NCBI RefSeq assembly: GCF_947507565.1
Contig: NC_089190.1
Coordinates: forward strand, 496,001 to 560,000
DNA from: Oscarella lobularis
Lineage: Eukaryota > Porifera > Homoscleromorpha > Homosclerophorida > Oscarellidae
DNA: 64,000 bases
Direction: 5' to 3'
The notes beneath the pieces are model-generated. The model saw only the letters and a program-made list of their open reading frames with translations. It was not told the DNA's origin and searched no databases. A program made the translations under genes and the position numbers. Below, in pieces: positions 10,770 through 21,797 of this stretch (positions within the stretch are counted from its first letter, which is position 1; each line of letters opens with the position of its first letter).

Positions 10770-12483
10770 CACCCAAGTGCCGTTGAAATTACGAGGGTTC
10801 GGCTAAAGCTATGGAAAACAAGGGAGCAGTTGTTCTGTTCTCAAGGTCGATCGAAAAATATAAACTGGGGTAATTTTTATAATTATTCGTACATACCTTG
10901 AACGAAAGTGCAGATATACGACGTTTATTGGAGACGGTGACTCCAGCTCATATGATGCGGTGAAACGAATTTACGGCGAAGAGCACCCAGTGCGGAAGCT
11001 TGATTGGGTTGGTCACGTGCATAAGAGGATGGGTGCTCATCTCCGTAAATTCGTTTCTGAAAACAAAAAGATAATTATCAATGACGGAGGACGTGTCAAT
11101 GGAGCAAATCGCCTCACGCACTTCATGATTGACCAGTAAGTGTAATTGACATCGCTCATAGCAAGACATCTAAGTTTCTTTAGCTTGAGTTCGAACTATG
11201 GCTACGCCATAAAGGCTAACGGCGGAGACGTCGAAAAAATGAGAAAGAGCGTGATAGCCGCTCTTTATCAAAGTATAATGCCTTATAACAAAAATAAGAA
11301 GGCAAGCGAATGGCAAGCGAATAGAGAAAATAAATATAAACTACCTACTTTTTTTCTTAGGTCAGTTCTCAAACGCCGTCTCCAGGGCACGCATTTGAGC
11401 ACGGGCCTACTTGCTGCCCCCAAACGGAAGAAGACCAGCACCAGTTTTGCCCCGAAGGGGAAAACTCGTGGTGTTGGTGGCGTCGAGCTCAAGCTGGCGC
11501 TACTCCTGGACCGCAAAAAAAAGCGCTTCCTCACGCCTTCTTCCACGAACTCAAGCCCATCTTTGCCGTTCTTTCATTCCCAGCGCTGCTGGAAAGCTGC
11601 CGAGAAGGTCTAACCCAGAACGACGTAAGTTTGAAATAAAATATTTTATCAGTTTGTACTACATTTACCTGTAGAATGAATCTTTCCACAACACCCTTTA
11701 GGGTTGCGTTGACAAAGCAAAGTATAAAGGGCCTGCAATAATAACGGCAGCGGCAAGGCTTGCTGCTTGCCAATTCAATCACGGCTCAAAAGCTTTTGCT
11801 CGCGTACTGGAGGTCGCAAAGAGGCCAGGTGGAAAGCATTCATTGTCAGCTTTCCAGAGCCTGGATGATGTTCGTATCCAAGCATCAAATATAAAGAACA
11901 CAAGCGAGGGCATCAAGAGAAAAGCAAAAAAACAGAGGAGGGATCGGCAAGAGCGGCAAGAGGGGGCAACATACGCTCCTGGTGCCTTTGGTACTGTCGC
12001 TGAAGGAGACAACGAAGGAAGAGCCGAGGATAACGCCCCCGGTCGTCGCAGAGCTTCGCGCCGTCGTCAAGGTAAAGGGCAGGCAAGAGGAAGAGGCAGA
12101 CGCAGAAGGCACGGCGAAAATTACCACGTCAGTGATGAGGAAGAAGGAAGGCAGATTGGAGATCAAACGGAAGCGCAGAGAGGGAGGGAGAGAGGCAGAG
12201 GCAGGGGTAAAGGACGAGGAAGAGAAAAGGCTAAACGGCCACTAAAAGAAAGATGGCCCTCCAGAAAAAAAGCAGGCATTTGTTGCGTGCGCTTACCGTT
12301 GTCTCATTCTTTTACTGCATAGGACGCGGTGCCGTTGAGACTGATCTAGACGACGAAACTACTAGTACTGACGAGTCCGAGAGTGAGAGTGAGTCCAGCG
12401 ATGACGATTACGACCCTGATTTTGTTGGCTTTAGCCTGTCTGAAGAGGATCTTTTGGACCCCGAATTCCAAGGATTCGATTAG
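10770..12483 (+). pseudogene. Mutator-like (PF20700-type) transposon protein, 5'-truncated copy 1
   Basis: Exons by eye: about 10770-10869 (AMENKGAVVLFSRSIEKYKL), 10914-11135 (YTTFIGDGDSSSYDAV; KLDWVGHVHKRMGAHL), then from 11184 (NYGYAIKANGGDVEKM). Further parts carry FCPEGENSWC and LLESCREGLTQND (to about 11620) and NESFHNTL with a following stop-like break, then a basic Arg/Gly/Glu-rich region and an acidic tail ending EFQGFD at 12483. This is the pattern of the Mutator-like transposase domain PF20700. The N-terminal exon is missing where the DIRS-type element begins. A similar copy lies at 59.05-60.49 kb. Several joins are unresolved and at least one in-frame stop is present, so I treat it as decayed. 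Confidence 0.6.
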
Positions 12484-12489
12484 GAGGTC

Positions 12490-14200
12490 CCAGTGTAATC
12501 CATCTGTTTGCGTTTTGTTGCGCGTAGTATCGCATTCCTGACTAATGAAGTTCACACGTCATGGCTCCCAACTCCGTGACTTGACGCCTTGGCCACGGCT
12601 TGCTCCTTTTCAGTTGTTCTGCTCAACGGCCTTCCACGAAAAGAAATCAAACCGATTAGACACGAAAACGCATTCCCTAAGATAGAGAAAAACGACAGAA
12701 GCGTTCGCGACAAGCAGCGATGGCGTAGGCCGATTTCCGTGAAACGGGCCGAATCGGGACTCTCGCTAGAGTTAGGGTAGTCTCTAAAACGCATTGGAAA
12801 CGGGGTAAATGGACAATACGCATCCTGCGTTGACTTATTTTTGATCGCGAAGTTGGACGAAAAAGCGACCAACTCGCCCTCAATTTTGGTAGCAATTATG
12901 TCGACAAGTCCAAAATGGCCGACTGCGCGGTAATCGGTGGCTATTTTTCCTTCGGATTGCCCTACCACGATGCCATTCTTTTCTATAAGATAGAAGACAC
13001 TGCATTGATATCAACATGTTGCTTCGAATACAGAATCGAGCCAAGAAAAGCCAAATCGAGAATTTCGAATCCTCCGACAAAACGGAACGGTCAAAAGTTG
13101 GTCGTAAAATTCTTTTGAGCAATAGCTCTTTAGAAACTATCACTGAAAAGACCCTTTTCAAAGCGATCGCAGCTGTACCACAAACAGGTACGCTAGAATT
13201 TGGTCATAATCTTATCTAACGGTTGTTTTTGAATTTTTTGTTTGAATTTGGCTCGTTTCTTTGGAAATCGGTAAGGTGCAAGAAGATTAGGACGGTCTAA
13301 GGTGCACCGTAAGCAATTAATAAAAGTCCAAAAAATGTATTTTATATGTTTTGAAAAGAGGGCGGAATATTCATAATGCCACCCTAATTAAGTAATTTTA
13401 TTTCGCACAATCTAAAACGGACGCTTGTAATACAGAAAATCAAGGCGATTTTCTTTTAAAAACTAGTGCGGGCGCTATGAAGTAACTAGGAAATTCTTTC
13501 GGCGTTCGAATATTGAAAACGAAGCCAAATTTTAAAATGAAAAGTTTGATCTACCTTTTCCTTACGCATCAATTAACAACATAACGTCTCTCTTCTTTCT
13601 TCAATGTATGACCGCAACTTGATGAAGTTGAATCGAAAGAAAACACAATTGATGCTGTTTCGGAAATTTCTCAAGATATTCAGCTTGGCTGCTATTTTGA
13701 GCTGGAGTCCGCAGGTAGATTCAATAAGGTGTCTTGGAAGCTGGGTGCTATGTATCGATTCCTAAAGAACTACTGAGCTCCGCAAGGCTTTTCTCTACCG
13801 GCTGCTAAATTATTTAAAGCGTGCTAGCGCCTACGTCGAATGTCGTGCGTCATCGAGAATGACATCATTAGAATTCTCTGTCCCGTAGGATTCCAATGAT
13901 GTAAGGCACGTAGGCGTTCGACGAAGTACGTATATAAAAGTTACTTGCTGCTACGCAATTGGCTTGTAGCGTACGCGACGGTTTTGTTCCTTTACGTATT
14001 ACAGGGCAGAATAATTTTGTACTTGCTTAGAAAAGAAAAGGGCAGCACCACAGTAAATCGTTAGGAGCGTTTACTGTTTTTGGTGTAGTTAAACCATGCG
14101 CGCGCTAGCCACGCTCATGACAACAAATAACTTCTAAAGCGAACTTCTAAATTACGCAGAAGATCAAAAATCGCCTTGACCAAAGTTTTTAGCTTTTTAT
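12490..14200. other. Stretch without assignable gene
   Basis: Short frames on both strands (for example plus 12915-13118 starting MADCAVIGGYFSFGLPYHDA, and minus 12552-12968) lack recognisable domains. Near 13931 the sequence TATATAAAAG looks like a TATA box, but I see no gene starting just downstream. An imperfect inverted GCCTACGT repeat lies around 13830-13910. Confidence 0.4.
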
Positions 14201-14689
14201 TTTATGTCGTTTTGCAAGGGCGCCAAATCGCGAATTGCTTCGTAGGCTCTAGAAAACGCCTTTAGCAACGATATTTCACAGCGAAATTGTAGGCAAACAA
14301 AAAAACAAACTTGAAGTCGCCTCGACCAGTATTTGGAAACGTGTAGGCCGTTGCGTTTCCAAAAAAGAAGTAGAGCACTTACGAAGGGATTGACGCCAGG
14401 AAACGGCGAACAGTACTTTTGCAATATCGTGAAGAATCATCGATCAGTATGCATGCGATCGACTAATCCTTCGACTAAATCCTAGAGAAAGGATGTCACT
14501 ATCGTTTCGCGTTAGTAAATCTTTCTCATTTTGAATAACGCGGCGAAATCCGTGAAAGGTTTACGTGAGAACCTTATGCAAGGGTGCACTGTCGTACTTT
14601 TGGATTCACACTATGTATTACAATTTCCGAAGTGGCTGGCATAATCTGCATCATGCGAGAAATTCTGCGGCCTTTCCAGACAGGTAAGG

Positions 14690-14865
14690 AACATTGAGTC
14701 TTTGGGGCTTCTTCAAAAACGGCTTTAATAATTTTTCCATAAAGTCTGAGTTAATTTTCTGTGCACACAAAATTTTGCTGTTTCTTTTATTCGGTCAGCC
14801 GTTGATCACGATGAGCAGTCAATTCTGAGCATAGAAAGAAATTCCACTACTTTTGTACAGAAAAT
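14690..14865 (+). repeat. Dispersed repeat, copy 1 of a direct pair
   Basis: The block with GGCTTCTTCAAAAACGGCTT, then CATAAAGTCTGAGT, TTGCTGTTTCTT and GGTCAG, is clearly the same as 17875-18040 by order and spacing. The two copies are direct repeats about 3.2 kb apart, flanking the RRM gene fragment. I see no coding potential, so this is probably a MITE-like element. Confidence 0.75.
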
Positions 14866-15620
14866 GTTTATGTGCCTTTTGAATTGTTCTTTCTATCTGG
14901 AATACCATCTGGAGGAACCCTTTCAAAATGCATTAATTAGATCGCTGATCACCAACATCTTTAATTCTTCATAATGATGCCGCCTTTCAGTAAAAAGGCA
15001 TAAACACTAATCGTATCTTAGATTTTTTCCACGGGCTGTAGTTACCTCCTCTTATCTTCGTCAAATTAAAAAAGAAAATCAGAGGCAGCAAGTCGTCGAG
15101 CAGATGCAGGAGCAAGGCGAAGTCAGCATCTTTACAGAATTTCAAAGTTTTTATTACGCCTTTTCTCACCAGAAGGCAGCCGCCCAGTGTCGAAAAGATG
15201 AGTTTAAATGTTCTTTGAAAACTGGGCTTCTTAAAAAAGATTTCTCTTTTGCCAAACAAGTATTTGTGTACTTCTGTAAAATAAAATAAATTATTTGCAC
15301 GTTACTGAGATTAATTATTACATTCCAATAAATGCTGATAAAGTGAAAGAAGATTTTCGGCAGCGTCCAAGTGGATATGAAATGGCCGAAGGACGAGACC
15401 GAAAGTGAAGAAAGCGACACAAATTCGACAAACGTCCGCCTTTTCTGAAGGCCTTATCGCAGTCAATGCAGCGATGATTACACTGCCCCAACTGGGAACA
15501 GACGGTGTTCTACAAGAAGACCGCATTGCAAACCACAAAAAATCCAGGGGAGCTGTCACTACACAATGAGTGGTCTTGCGAACGCGTCTGTGGAGGCGGG
15601 GGGATTGCATAGGACATTGG
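14866..15620. other. Stretch without recognisable gene
   Basis: AT-rich. Short frames on both strands (for example plus 15104-15289, minus 15166-15420) show no domain or splice pattern that I can support. Confidence 0.4.
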
Positions 15621-15627
15621 GGAGCCT

Positions 15628-16690
15628 TCAATTTACCTGAATTATCCCCACGACGCGCCTCTCGTCTAAACATAACAAGAGAGACAACATTACTGCATCA
15701 AACAGGCAATTCCAATTAGGCGTACTTCGTCTCGTTAATGGTTCCTGGGGTCGGGATTTCCGAAGTATTTTCGTCGCTGGTACTTTCCAGTCCTCTCCTT
15801 CTGACTTCCTTCTCGGTTGGCTAACGGACGCGACGACGTCGTCGGTGTTCGCTGGCTCAATAGCTGCCGTTGTTTCAGTTGACGTTTGAATTGTCGTTGT
15901 TGGCGTTTGAAATGCCGTTGACGTCTCAACTGCTGTTGGCATTGCAATTGTTGTCGGAGTTTCAATTGCCTTTGGCATCTCAATTGCCTTTGGCGTTTCG
16001 ACTGCCGTTGTTGCCATATCATCGTCGTCGTTCTCACTGACACTGCGCTCCTTCGACTGCTCACTCGCTCTGTCGTCATCGTAAGCCGTTCCAGTCGGCA
16101 CGTAAGACGGCAGTTTCTCCGTACGGAGCGGCGGCAGCGAGGGACGTCTCGCAGGCTTCTTCTTTATCGACGCATTAACCAAGAAGGAGTCGCCTCTTCT
16201 CCTGCTATGGTGATGGACGAGCAGAGAAGGAGGTTGCGTCCCCATGCCAGGAGACGGCATTATCATCTCTTGTTGCGCCACTGCTGCGTGCGTAGAAGAC
16301 GGCAGCGGCCCAAAAGCCGCTGGTCCAACGGGGTACCTAGAGACAACACTTTCGCGTAGAAACAAGCGTGTCAACGTGCGTGCACGGACGTGTGCTTACC
16401 AACTAACTGGAGAAGCGTAAATGTAGTCTGGTGGCAGTTGCAATGGCGATGGCGGAGGCGGCGGCACTGCAGAAACTGCGCGGCCCGGATGTATGACACA
16501 GCTCGTGCCGTCTTCGTTATCTAGGCCCGGCCGAAGTATCGCATATTTAGCTTCAACCTTGCAAACGGACGATTGTACCCATAAAAACACGAGGTCGACC
16601 TGCTTACGAAATTTCCACGGATTCTATGGTACTTCCCTTCAACTACTTTATCAGCAGATTCCTCTTTATCAAACGTAACAAAGGCAAAGC
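15628..16690 (-). CDS. RRM RNA-binding protein (hnRNP/Musashi/DAZAP1-like), 3' exons
   Basis: Three minus-strand exons join well. Exon A (16690-16608) begins at a CTCTAG acceptor with GFAFVTFDKEESADKVVEGK, which is the RNP1 motif and the following helix of an RRM. Exon B (16557-16400) encodes EAKYAILRPGLDNEDG and a Pro-rich run. Exon C (from 16336) continues YPVGPAAFGPLPSS, then Thr/Ala/Glu-rich quasi-repeats (ETPKAIEMPKAIETP), a KSEGEDW segment and a stop at 15628. Donors GTAAGC and GTAAGC and matching phases support the joins. The architecture, an RRM followed by a disordered Pro/Gln/Thr tail, fits hnRNP A/B, Musashi or DAZAP1-type proteins. I could not find the first half of this RRM or any further RRM upstream within 2 kb, so the gene is either truncated or has distant 5' exons. 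Confidence 0.6.
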
Positions 16691-16699
16691 CTAGAGCCG

Positions 16700-17870
16700 T
16701 GGCAGTCAACAAAGCCAACAATTTAAACAAATAGCAGAGCAAGTTTCTTTTATAATGCCGCAAACTGTTGAATGTCCCATGTGGAACTCGAATGTCATCG
16801 ACGCTTGCGAATTCCGGTTGCCAAGAACCTGATCGTGACAATAATGCGCTCTTGAGGAGCGGGACTAACTTTCACCTCGCATGTGCGCGTTGCTACATAC
16901 TTTACGGTCTGACGAACAGCTCGTTTGTTGGTTCTTTTTCGTTCCTGACTTTTCGAAAAGCTTAAGGAAGCTTTGTTTTTGAGGTTATGTTCTAAAAGAC
17001 GCATGCCAACGCATTTTATTATGTTTTGCGAATGAATCGTCTATTGCTCGCCTTTCACAGGGCGATGAGAGATCTGTTAGACGTGCCAAAGGTTCTGCAG
17101 TAGCTTTACGTATACACAACCATTTTGCTTTACTCACTTATTCCATTTCTGGGGTGTTCTCTGGTAAGCTTAATCAATGGCGTTCAGACACGAAATACTT
17201 ATATTCATATTCGGGGTAACATAATAATAACGCAATAGTCGAACGACGAAATATTACGTAACGTATGATACGAGTAGCAGTCACTGATAAGATACGGCAA
17301 AGAATAGTCTTATCTGCTCTTCTCTACTTGATTAACGTACTTTGGCTCCCTGCAGTAATGAACGTGGCAAGTTTTGCTGAAAGTTGGCTGGACAGCTCGT
17401 GGGATGTGTAGTACTCTACTTCGTCTTGTTACCCATCTTCTTCATCGTTGATTTCTCCGTCGTCACGCGATTCCTGCGTTTTCGTCACTACCACGAACTT
17501 CTTTACTCAAATTCGGATTGAATTTTTCCGCCAACTTTTTTACAGACGTAAGAAGAAGAGGCTGGCAGAAGAGGCAATTTCTGTCTCGAATGGAAAGAAT
17601 GCCCGCAGCTCAATACAGCAGCTTCTGCAGCAGGACTGGCAACGGTGCAGTTTTTTCTTTCCCAAATAAATGCAACTGACGGTGGCGTTTTGGTAGAGTA
17701 GCCAATCGGAAAAGAACGCTCGTCAAACACTGGATCAAAACCAGGTGCACTGATTATTGCTTTGTTCCTCCGTTTCTCTTTTGTTAAATTAAGGTTCTCC
17801 GCTGTGCAAATAAATTTGCCTGATGATCTTATGAACGAAAATTTCTTTCACCTTTTCAGACAGGGAATCG
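16700..17870. other. Stretch without assignable gene
   Basis: Lies upstream of the RRM exons in their sense. I searched it for the missing RRM half (RNP2-type KIFVGGL) and did not find it. Short frames on both strands only. Confidence 0.4.
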
Positions 17871-17874
17871 TGGT

Positions 17875-18040
17875 GTGTCTGTGGGCTTCTTCAAAAACGG
17901 CTTCAAACGTTTTCCATAAAGTCTGAGTCAAATTTTCGTGCACTCAAAACTTTTGCTGTTTCTTCTATTTGGTCAGTCTTTGACCACTCCGAGCAGTTCA
18001 CTCTGAGCAAAGAATGAAACACTTCTACTTTTTTCAATTC
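17875..18040 (+). repeat. Dispersed repeat, copy 2 of a direct pair
   Basis: Second copy of the block at 14690-14865, with many substitutions but the same order of motifs (GGGCTTCTTCAAAAACGGCT, CATAAAGTCTGAGT, TTGCTGTTTCTTCTATT, GGTCAG, GAGCAG). The divergence shows the duplication is not recent. Confidence 0.75.
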
Positions 18041-18129
18041 TTACTGGGGCCCCCGAAAGTTTATCTAGTCTGGGTATTACAACAGGGAAGTGCTCACTTT
18101 TTGCGTATTTATTAATTAATAATAAATGC

Positions 18130-18425
18130 GGGAGACCGTTCGTATGCACGAAAAATAGAGGGATTTTTTAAAGCTAAAATATACAGGAGACCGTTTATGT
18201 GCACTAAAAACACAAAGTTTATTGTTAATAATGCACTAATTATCAAGAGACATTTTATGTTCTCCAAAAAACAAGAGACCTTTTATATGCTCTAAAAATT
18301 CACGAGAGCGTATGAGATCACATTCGCGACATCACAATGAATGTGACGTTATGAAGGCGCTTTTGAAGTGTGATTGGTAAAGTTTGATTTTGACGTCGGG
18401 ATATACCGACTTTCGATTTGAGCAA
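18130..18425 (+). repeat. Degenerate short tandem plus dispersed repeat copy 2
   Basis: 18130-18300 holds four to five imperfect units of about 30-40 bp around GGAGACCGTTTATGTGCAC, related to units at 3350-3450. It runs directly into 18303-18425 (CGACATCACAATGAATGTGA and following), the second copy of the repeat at 6530-6622. The two repeats adjoin here but are separate at the first location. Confidence 0.6.
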
Positions 18426-18681
18426 TCACATTCAACAGACGGCACCAGGAAATTACAAAACCGTACATTTGAAGGTTTTTAGCCTTGGTACGAAGCTAAA
18501 TAACTAGAAAAAGTATAGACATCTTTTTCAAATATATGCAATAGGATTTTTTCTGCCATTATTATGCAATAAACAACTAATGCCAGCACAAGGGTTTTTT
18601 GCTAAAACTGTCTCTGCGAAAAATAGTTTGAGCTGACTGAGCTGACTGCCTAACTGCGGACACACATTTAGCAATTTCGTA

Positions 18682-20272
18682 ATGAGTTTCTTTGCAGATG
18701 TAGAAATTCGATTGCTTCCGCGTCGCCTTGCGACGACGAGTCGAAATAATTCTACATTAAAACTAATTGAAGGAATTGACGATCTTTCAATTCCATTGAC
18801 GACGGTTCGCCTTGATGCAACATATGAAGATGTTAAAGAAATTGCGAGAAGAGAATTTTTCCCTCCAACGACTTTGACGGTAAATTGAGTTTCTATAAAA
18901 TCGTTTTATGTTGTAAAATTGTGTAGAGGCGAAGTTGCTCTAGAAGTTTCAAAACGCCTTCGTCCCTCTTCCCCAAACAATTGGCGACAACGTCTTCTGC
19001 GTTGGGCTTTTTTTAAAGTCGCAACCCCGAGTAAAGCAAGCAAAGATGTTTGCTGCTTTACATACGCGTAAGTAAATACTTTGTACTTTTAGAGCAATGA
19101 AATTAACTTTGCCTATTTTGTTTTTAGCAACGGCTCCTGCGACAACGACGAGGCCTGCACGAATGCATTCGTCAGAAATAGAAAAATGTACAATACTTTT
19201 ACCCGTAGCTTTAGGGTTCTAAAATCAATTTCTTTTATTAGTACGTCTAAATGACGAAAACATAAAAATCATCAAAGAATTGGATAGAGGCTCGTCGTGC
19301 ATCATATACGATGCGCTCTACATGTTTGGCAAAGTCACTTGCAAATATGTAGAAAACATAGGAAGCGCTTTGGAAGCAAAGCGCGAGATAAAGATGCTAA
19401 GGTACAATTTATTGCCTTTGTTGTAAGTATAGTTATCTTCAAACCGCTTATCGTAGCCGACTTCGTCACCCCAGCATCATCAATTTCTACGGCTACGTAG
19501 AAATTGATGACCATTTCAAAATCGTCCTGGAGCAGCACAGGACAAACCTTTTCGACCTTTTTGTGAACGGCAAGGTAAATTTAAATAACGTAACAGTTAC
19601 TTTTGAATGCAATCTACGTCTAAAAATAGGACGAAAATATTCCTATTACACTAACCCACTGCAATTCCATACTTGGGCAGGTCGCCGGTGGTATTTCATA
19701 CCTTCATAAAATGATGTTATACATTGCGACATCAAAACTGTCAATATTCTTGTAAGTCGCTTCGAATTGGCCAACGAAAATAGTATTGTTTTTGAACGTC
19801 TTACTTGGATTCGAAAATTGCCGATTTCGGTTGCGCAATTTTGAAAAGCGAAATTCAAAAAATCGAAAAAGAGGACGCCGTCAAAATTGGGACGTTATGT
19901 TACTTTTCCCCAGAAATGTGGGAGGGGAAACTGGGGAAGCCGTGCGATGTCTACGCCTTTGGCTGCGTTCTCTACGAGATGGCCTCTAAAGAGGTCATGT
20001 GGAAAGGTCATCAAAAACCGGCCTTTAAGCGGAAAACAATCGAAGGGTAATGAAAACTGAATTTAGATATGTCCTACATTATATCGTAATTTTGCAGTGT
20101 CTTTCCGAATGCGTACAAAAAGCTCGCAGATAGAATAAAACTCATTATTTCGAAGAGCTGGGCTGCAAACGTGGCAGAAAGGCCAACGGCAGAGAATCTG
20201 GTTAATGTCTTGGAATTCCAGGAGACCTTTGTTGCAGAAGCAGAGAGCAGTCAGCCGAAAAGAAAGAAATAA
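18682..20272 (+). CDS. Protein kinase-like gene (TKL-type), short introns, one frame break
   Basis: Starts at an ATG at 18682. An N-terminal part of unknown type spans exon 1 (18682-18879), exon 2 (from 18927, RPSSPNNWRQRLLRW) and exon 3 (from 19128). The kinase domain then begins: IIKELDRGSSCIIYDA (Gly loop, weak), VTCKYVEN (β3 Lys), IINFYGYVEIDDHFKIVLEQ (hinge region), GGISYLHKMM, a catalytic loop HCDIKTVNIL, IADFGCAIL (DFG), IGTLCYFSPEMWEG (APE-like) and CDVYAFGCVLYEMAS. The last exon, from about 20099, carries IISKSWAANVAERPTAENLV and stops at 20272. HCD replaces HRD, as in many TKL kinases. The catalytic loop is out of frame with the preceding exon by one base near 19715, so this is either a recent pseudogene or a sequence error. 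Confidence 0.65.
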
Positions 20273-20274
20273 AA

Positions 20275-20755
20275 AATTGTTTCGGTAAATCACCAAATTT
20301 CTTCTACTTTTAAAACTTAATTAATTAACATTCCTTTGCAGGACAACGACGACAACGCTGACGACAAGTAGCGCCCGTTCCTTAGTTTAATTAAACTAAC
20401 AAGTGATGATGGCTATTAATAAAAGATTTCAAAAACTAGCGCTCAACTTTTGTGACATCTATTTCTTTAATTAAACAATGTCGAATCTACCTCCGAGCAA
20501 AAAGGTGAATCCTCAACAAGCAACAAGATGACAAAAAGACGCCCTGAGTTGTCCAAAATGGCTACACAAAAGTGTCAGGGTTGGCCGTTTTTGGACTATG
20601 GTTGGCAAACGCCGATAGAGGGGTTCGCTTATTTTGTCTGCTCTATCCAAATTTGCAATCGCCGTTTTAATTCATGAAAGTTTGACATATGGTTTCTTAT
20701 AAACGTAAGATCGATTTGTTCAATGGTTAGAGTTTAGGCGCCAGGGTTCGCGAAA
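20275..20755. other. Stretch without recognisable gene
   Basis: Follows the kinase gene. A short extension with GACGACAACGCTGACGAC may be the 3' untranslated part. Nothing else is supportable. Confidence 0.35.
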
Positions 20756-20759
20756 CTGA

Positions 20760-21610
20760 CTTGCAATCTTGGAAGAAGTAACGAGGCGCTCGATTATTTC
20801 TTTTGTGGTAAATGAAGTTATGAGTTGCGTAGGAAACAACTCTCTAAGCTCTTATTCAATGGCGAGAAATAGCTGATACGCTGCATCGGAGACTTCGAAG
20901 AGATTGCCCCTGTCTACTTTCTCAAGCCAGACAGTAGTGCAACCATAAAATGTGTACGCCAAGTGGTGGTCTGAAAGGAACTCTTCTTAATCTTTGTCTG
21001 CCATGCCCTGAAGGCACTGACGAGTAGCCTGCCGCTCCTTTGAAGCGTCCTTTCTGTATTGTTTCAAAAGATGATAAGGCACAAAGCCAGAAGCGAATCG
21101 ACTTGCGTTTTCTTCATCTCCTGTCAGTGGCTTGGGAGACTGTGGCTCAGTCGATAAAATCTCACTCGATGAAGACGCAGCAGAACTGAGAGTGTCGTCA
21201 AATATCATCTGACTAACCGTCTGTGGCAAGAGATGGTCGTAGGAAAGCAATACTTGTTCTGCCATGAAATCGTTCTAAAGGTGTTGCAGTTTGCCAGCAC
21301 GAAGAGCATGGAAGGCTCTTTGCGCTCTCTGGCGCACTACACAGAAATTTCGAATACGCGGACCCTCGTCAAGCACGATACACGAACGAATGGAAAAAAC
21401 GATCTCGTCAGCAAGAAAAATTGCTTTCGAGCCGTAATTGGCGCTGTGGAGCGATGTCGCTGCTTCTCTAAGACGTAAACACCTTTCCGTCTTCGCCGTA
21501 GTTACTTTTTCATTCACGAAAGCGAGGAGAAAACGACGAACGACTTCCATTGCCAGAGGTAACAATCGTGGGGTCAGCCAAAAGTCACGTGATGACGGGA
21601 GTTTCATTTC
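20760..21610 (-). pseudogene. Unnamed repetitive family, copy A
   Basis: Minus-strand frames: 21607-21275 (no recognised domain), then 21265-20987 with LTGDEENASRFASGFVPYHL and KQYRKDASKERQA, then after a stop a continuation with VWLEKVDRGNLFEVSDAAYQ and LFLAIE. The second half matches copy B at 23.87-24.88 kb position by position (there MTPDEESALRYASEFVPFKL and TTKWLSLIDRGRLFKVNNAS). Two copies so close together, either side of a P-element-like relic, indicate a transposon-associated family. I do not recognise the domain and assign no function. The frame is broken by stops. Confidence 0.5.
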
Positions 21611-21797
21611 CCTCTCTCTCTTATATCTCTGCTTTAGGGGTGCAAAAAAAACAAAAAAAAAAGAAAATTTTGAAGAAGCTAAGGTTCCATATCCCCACTG
21701 CCACCTTAATTAATTAAGCATGCCATTGATGCTAGCTGTTATGTACAACAAGAGCAAATGCTGTGTCTAAAATGGTGAAAAGTTACAGTAATTCCAA

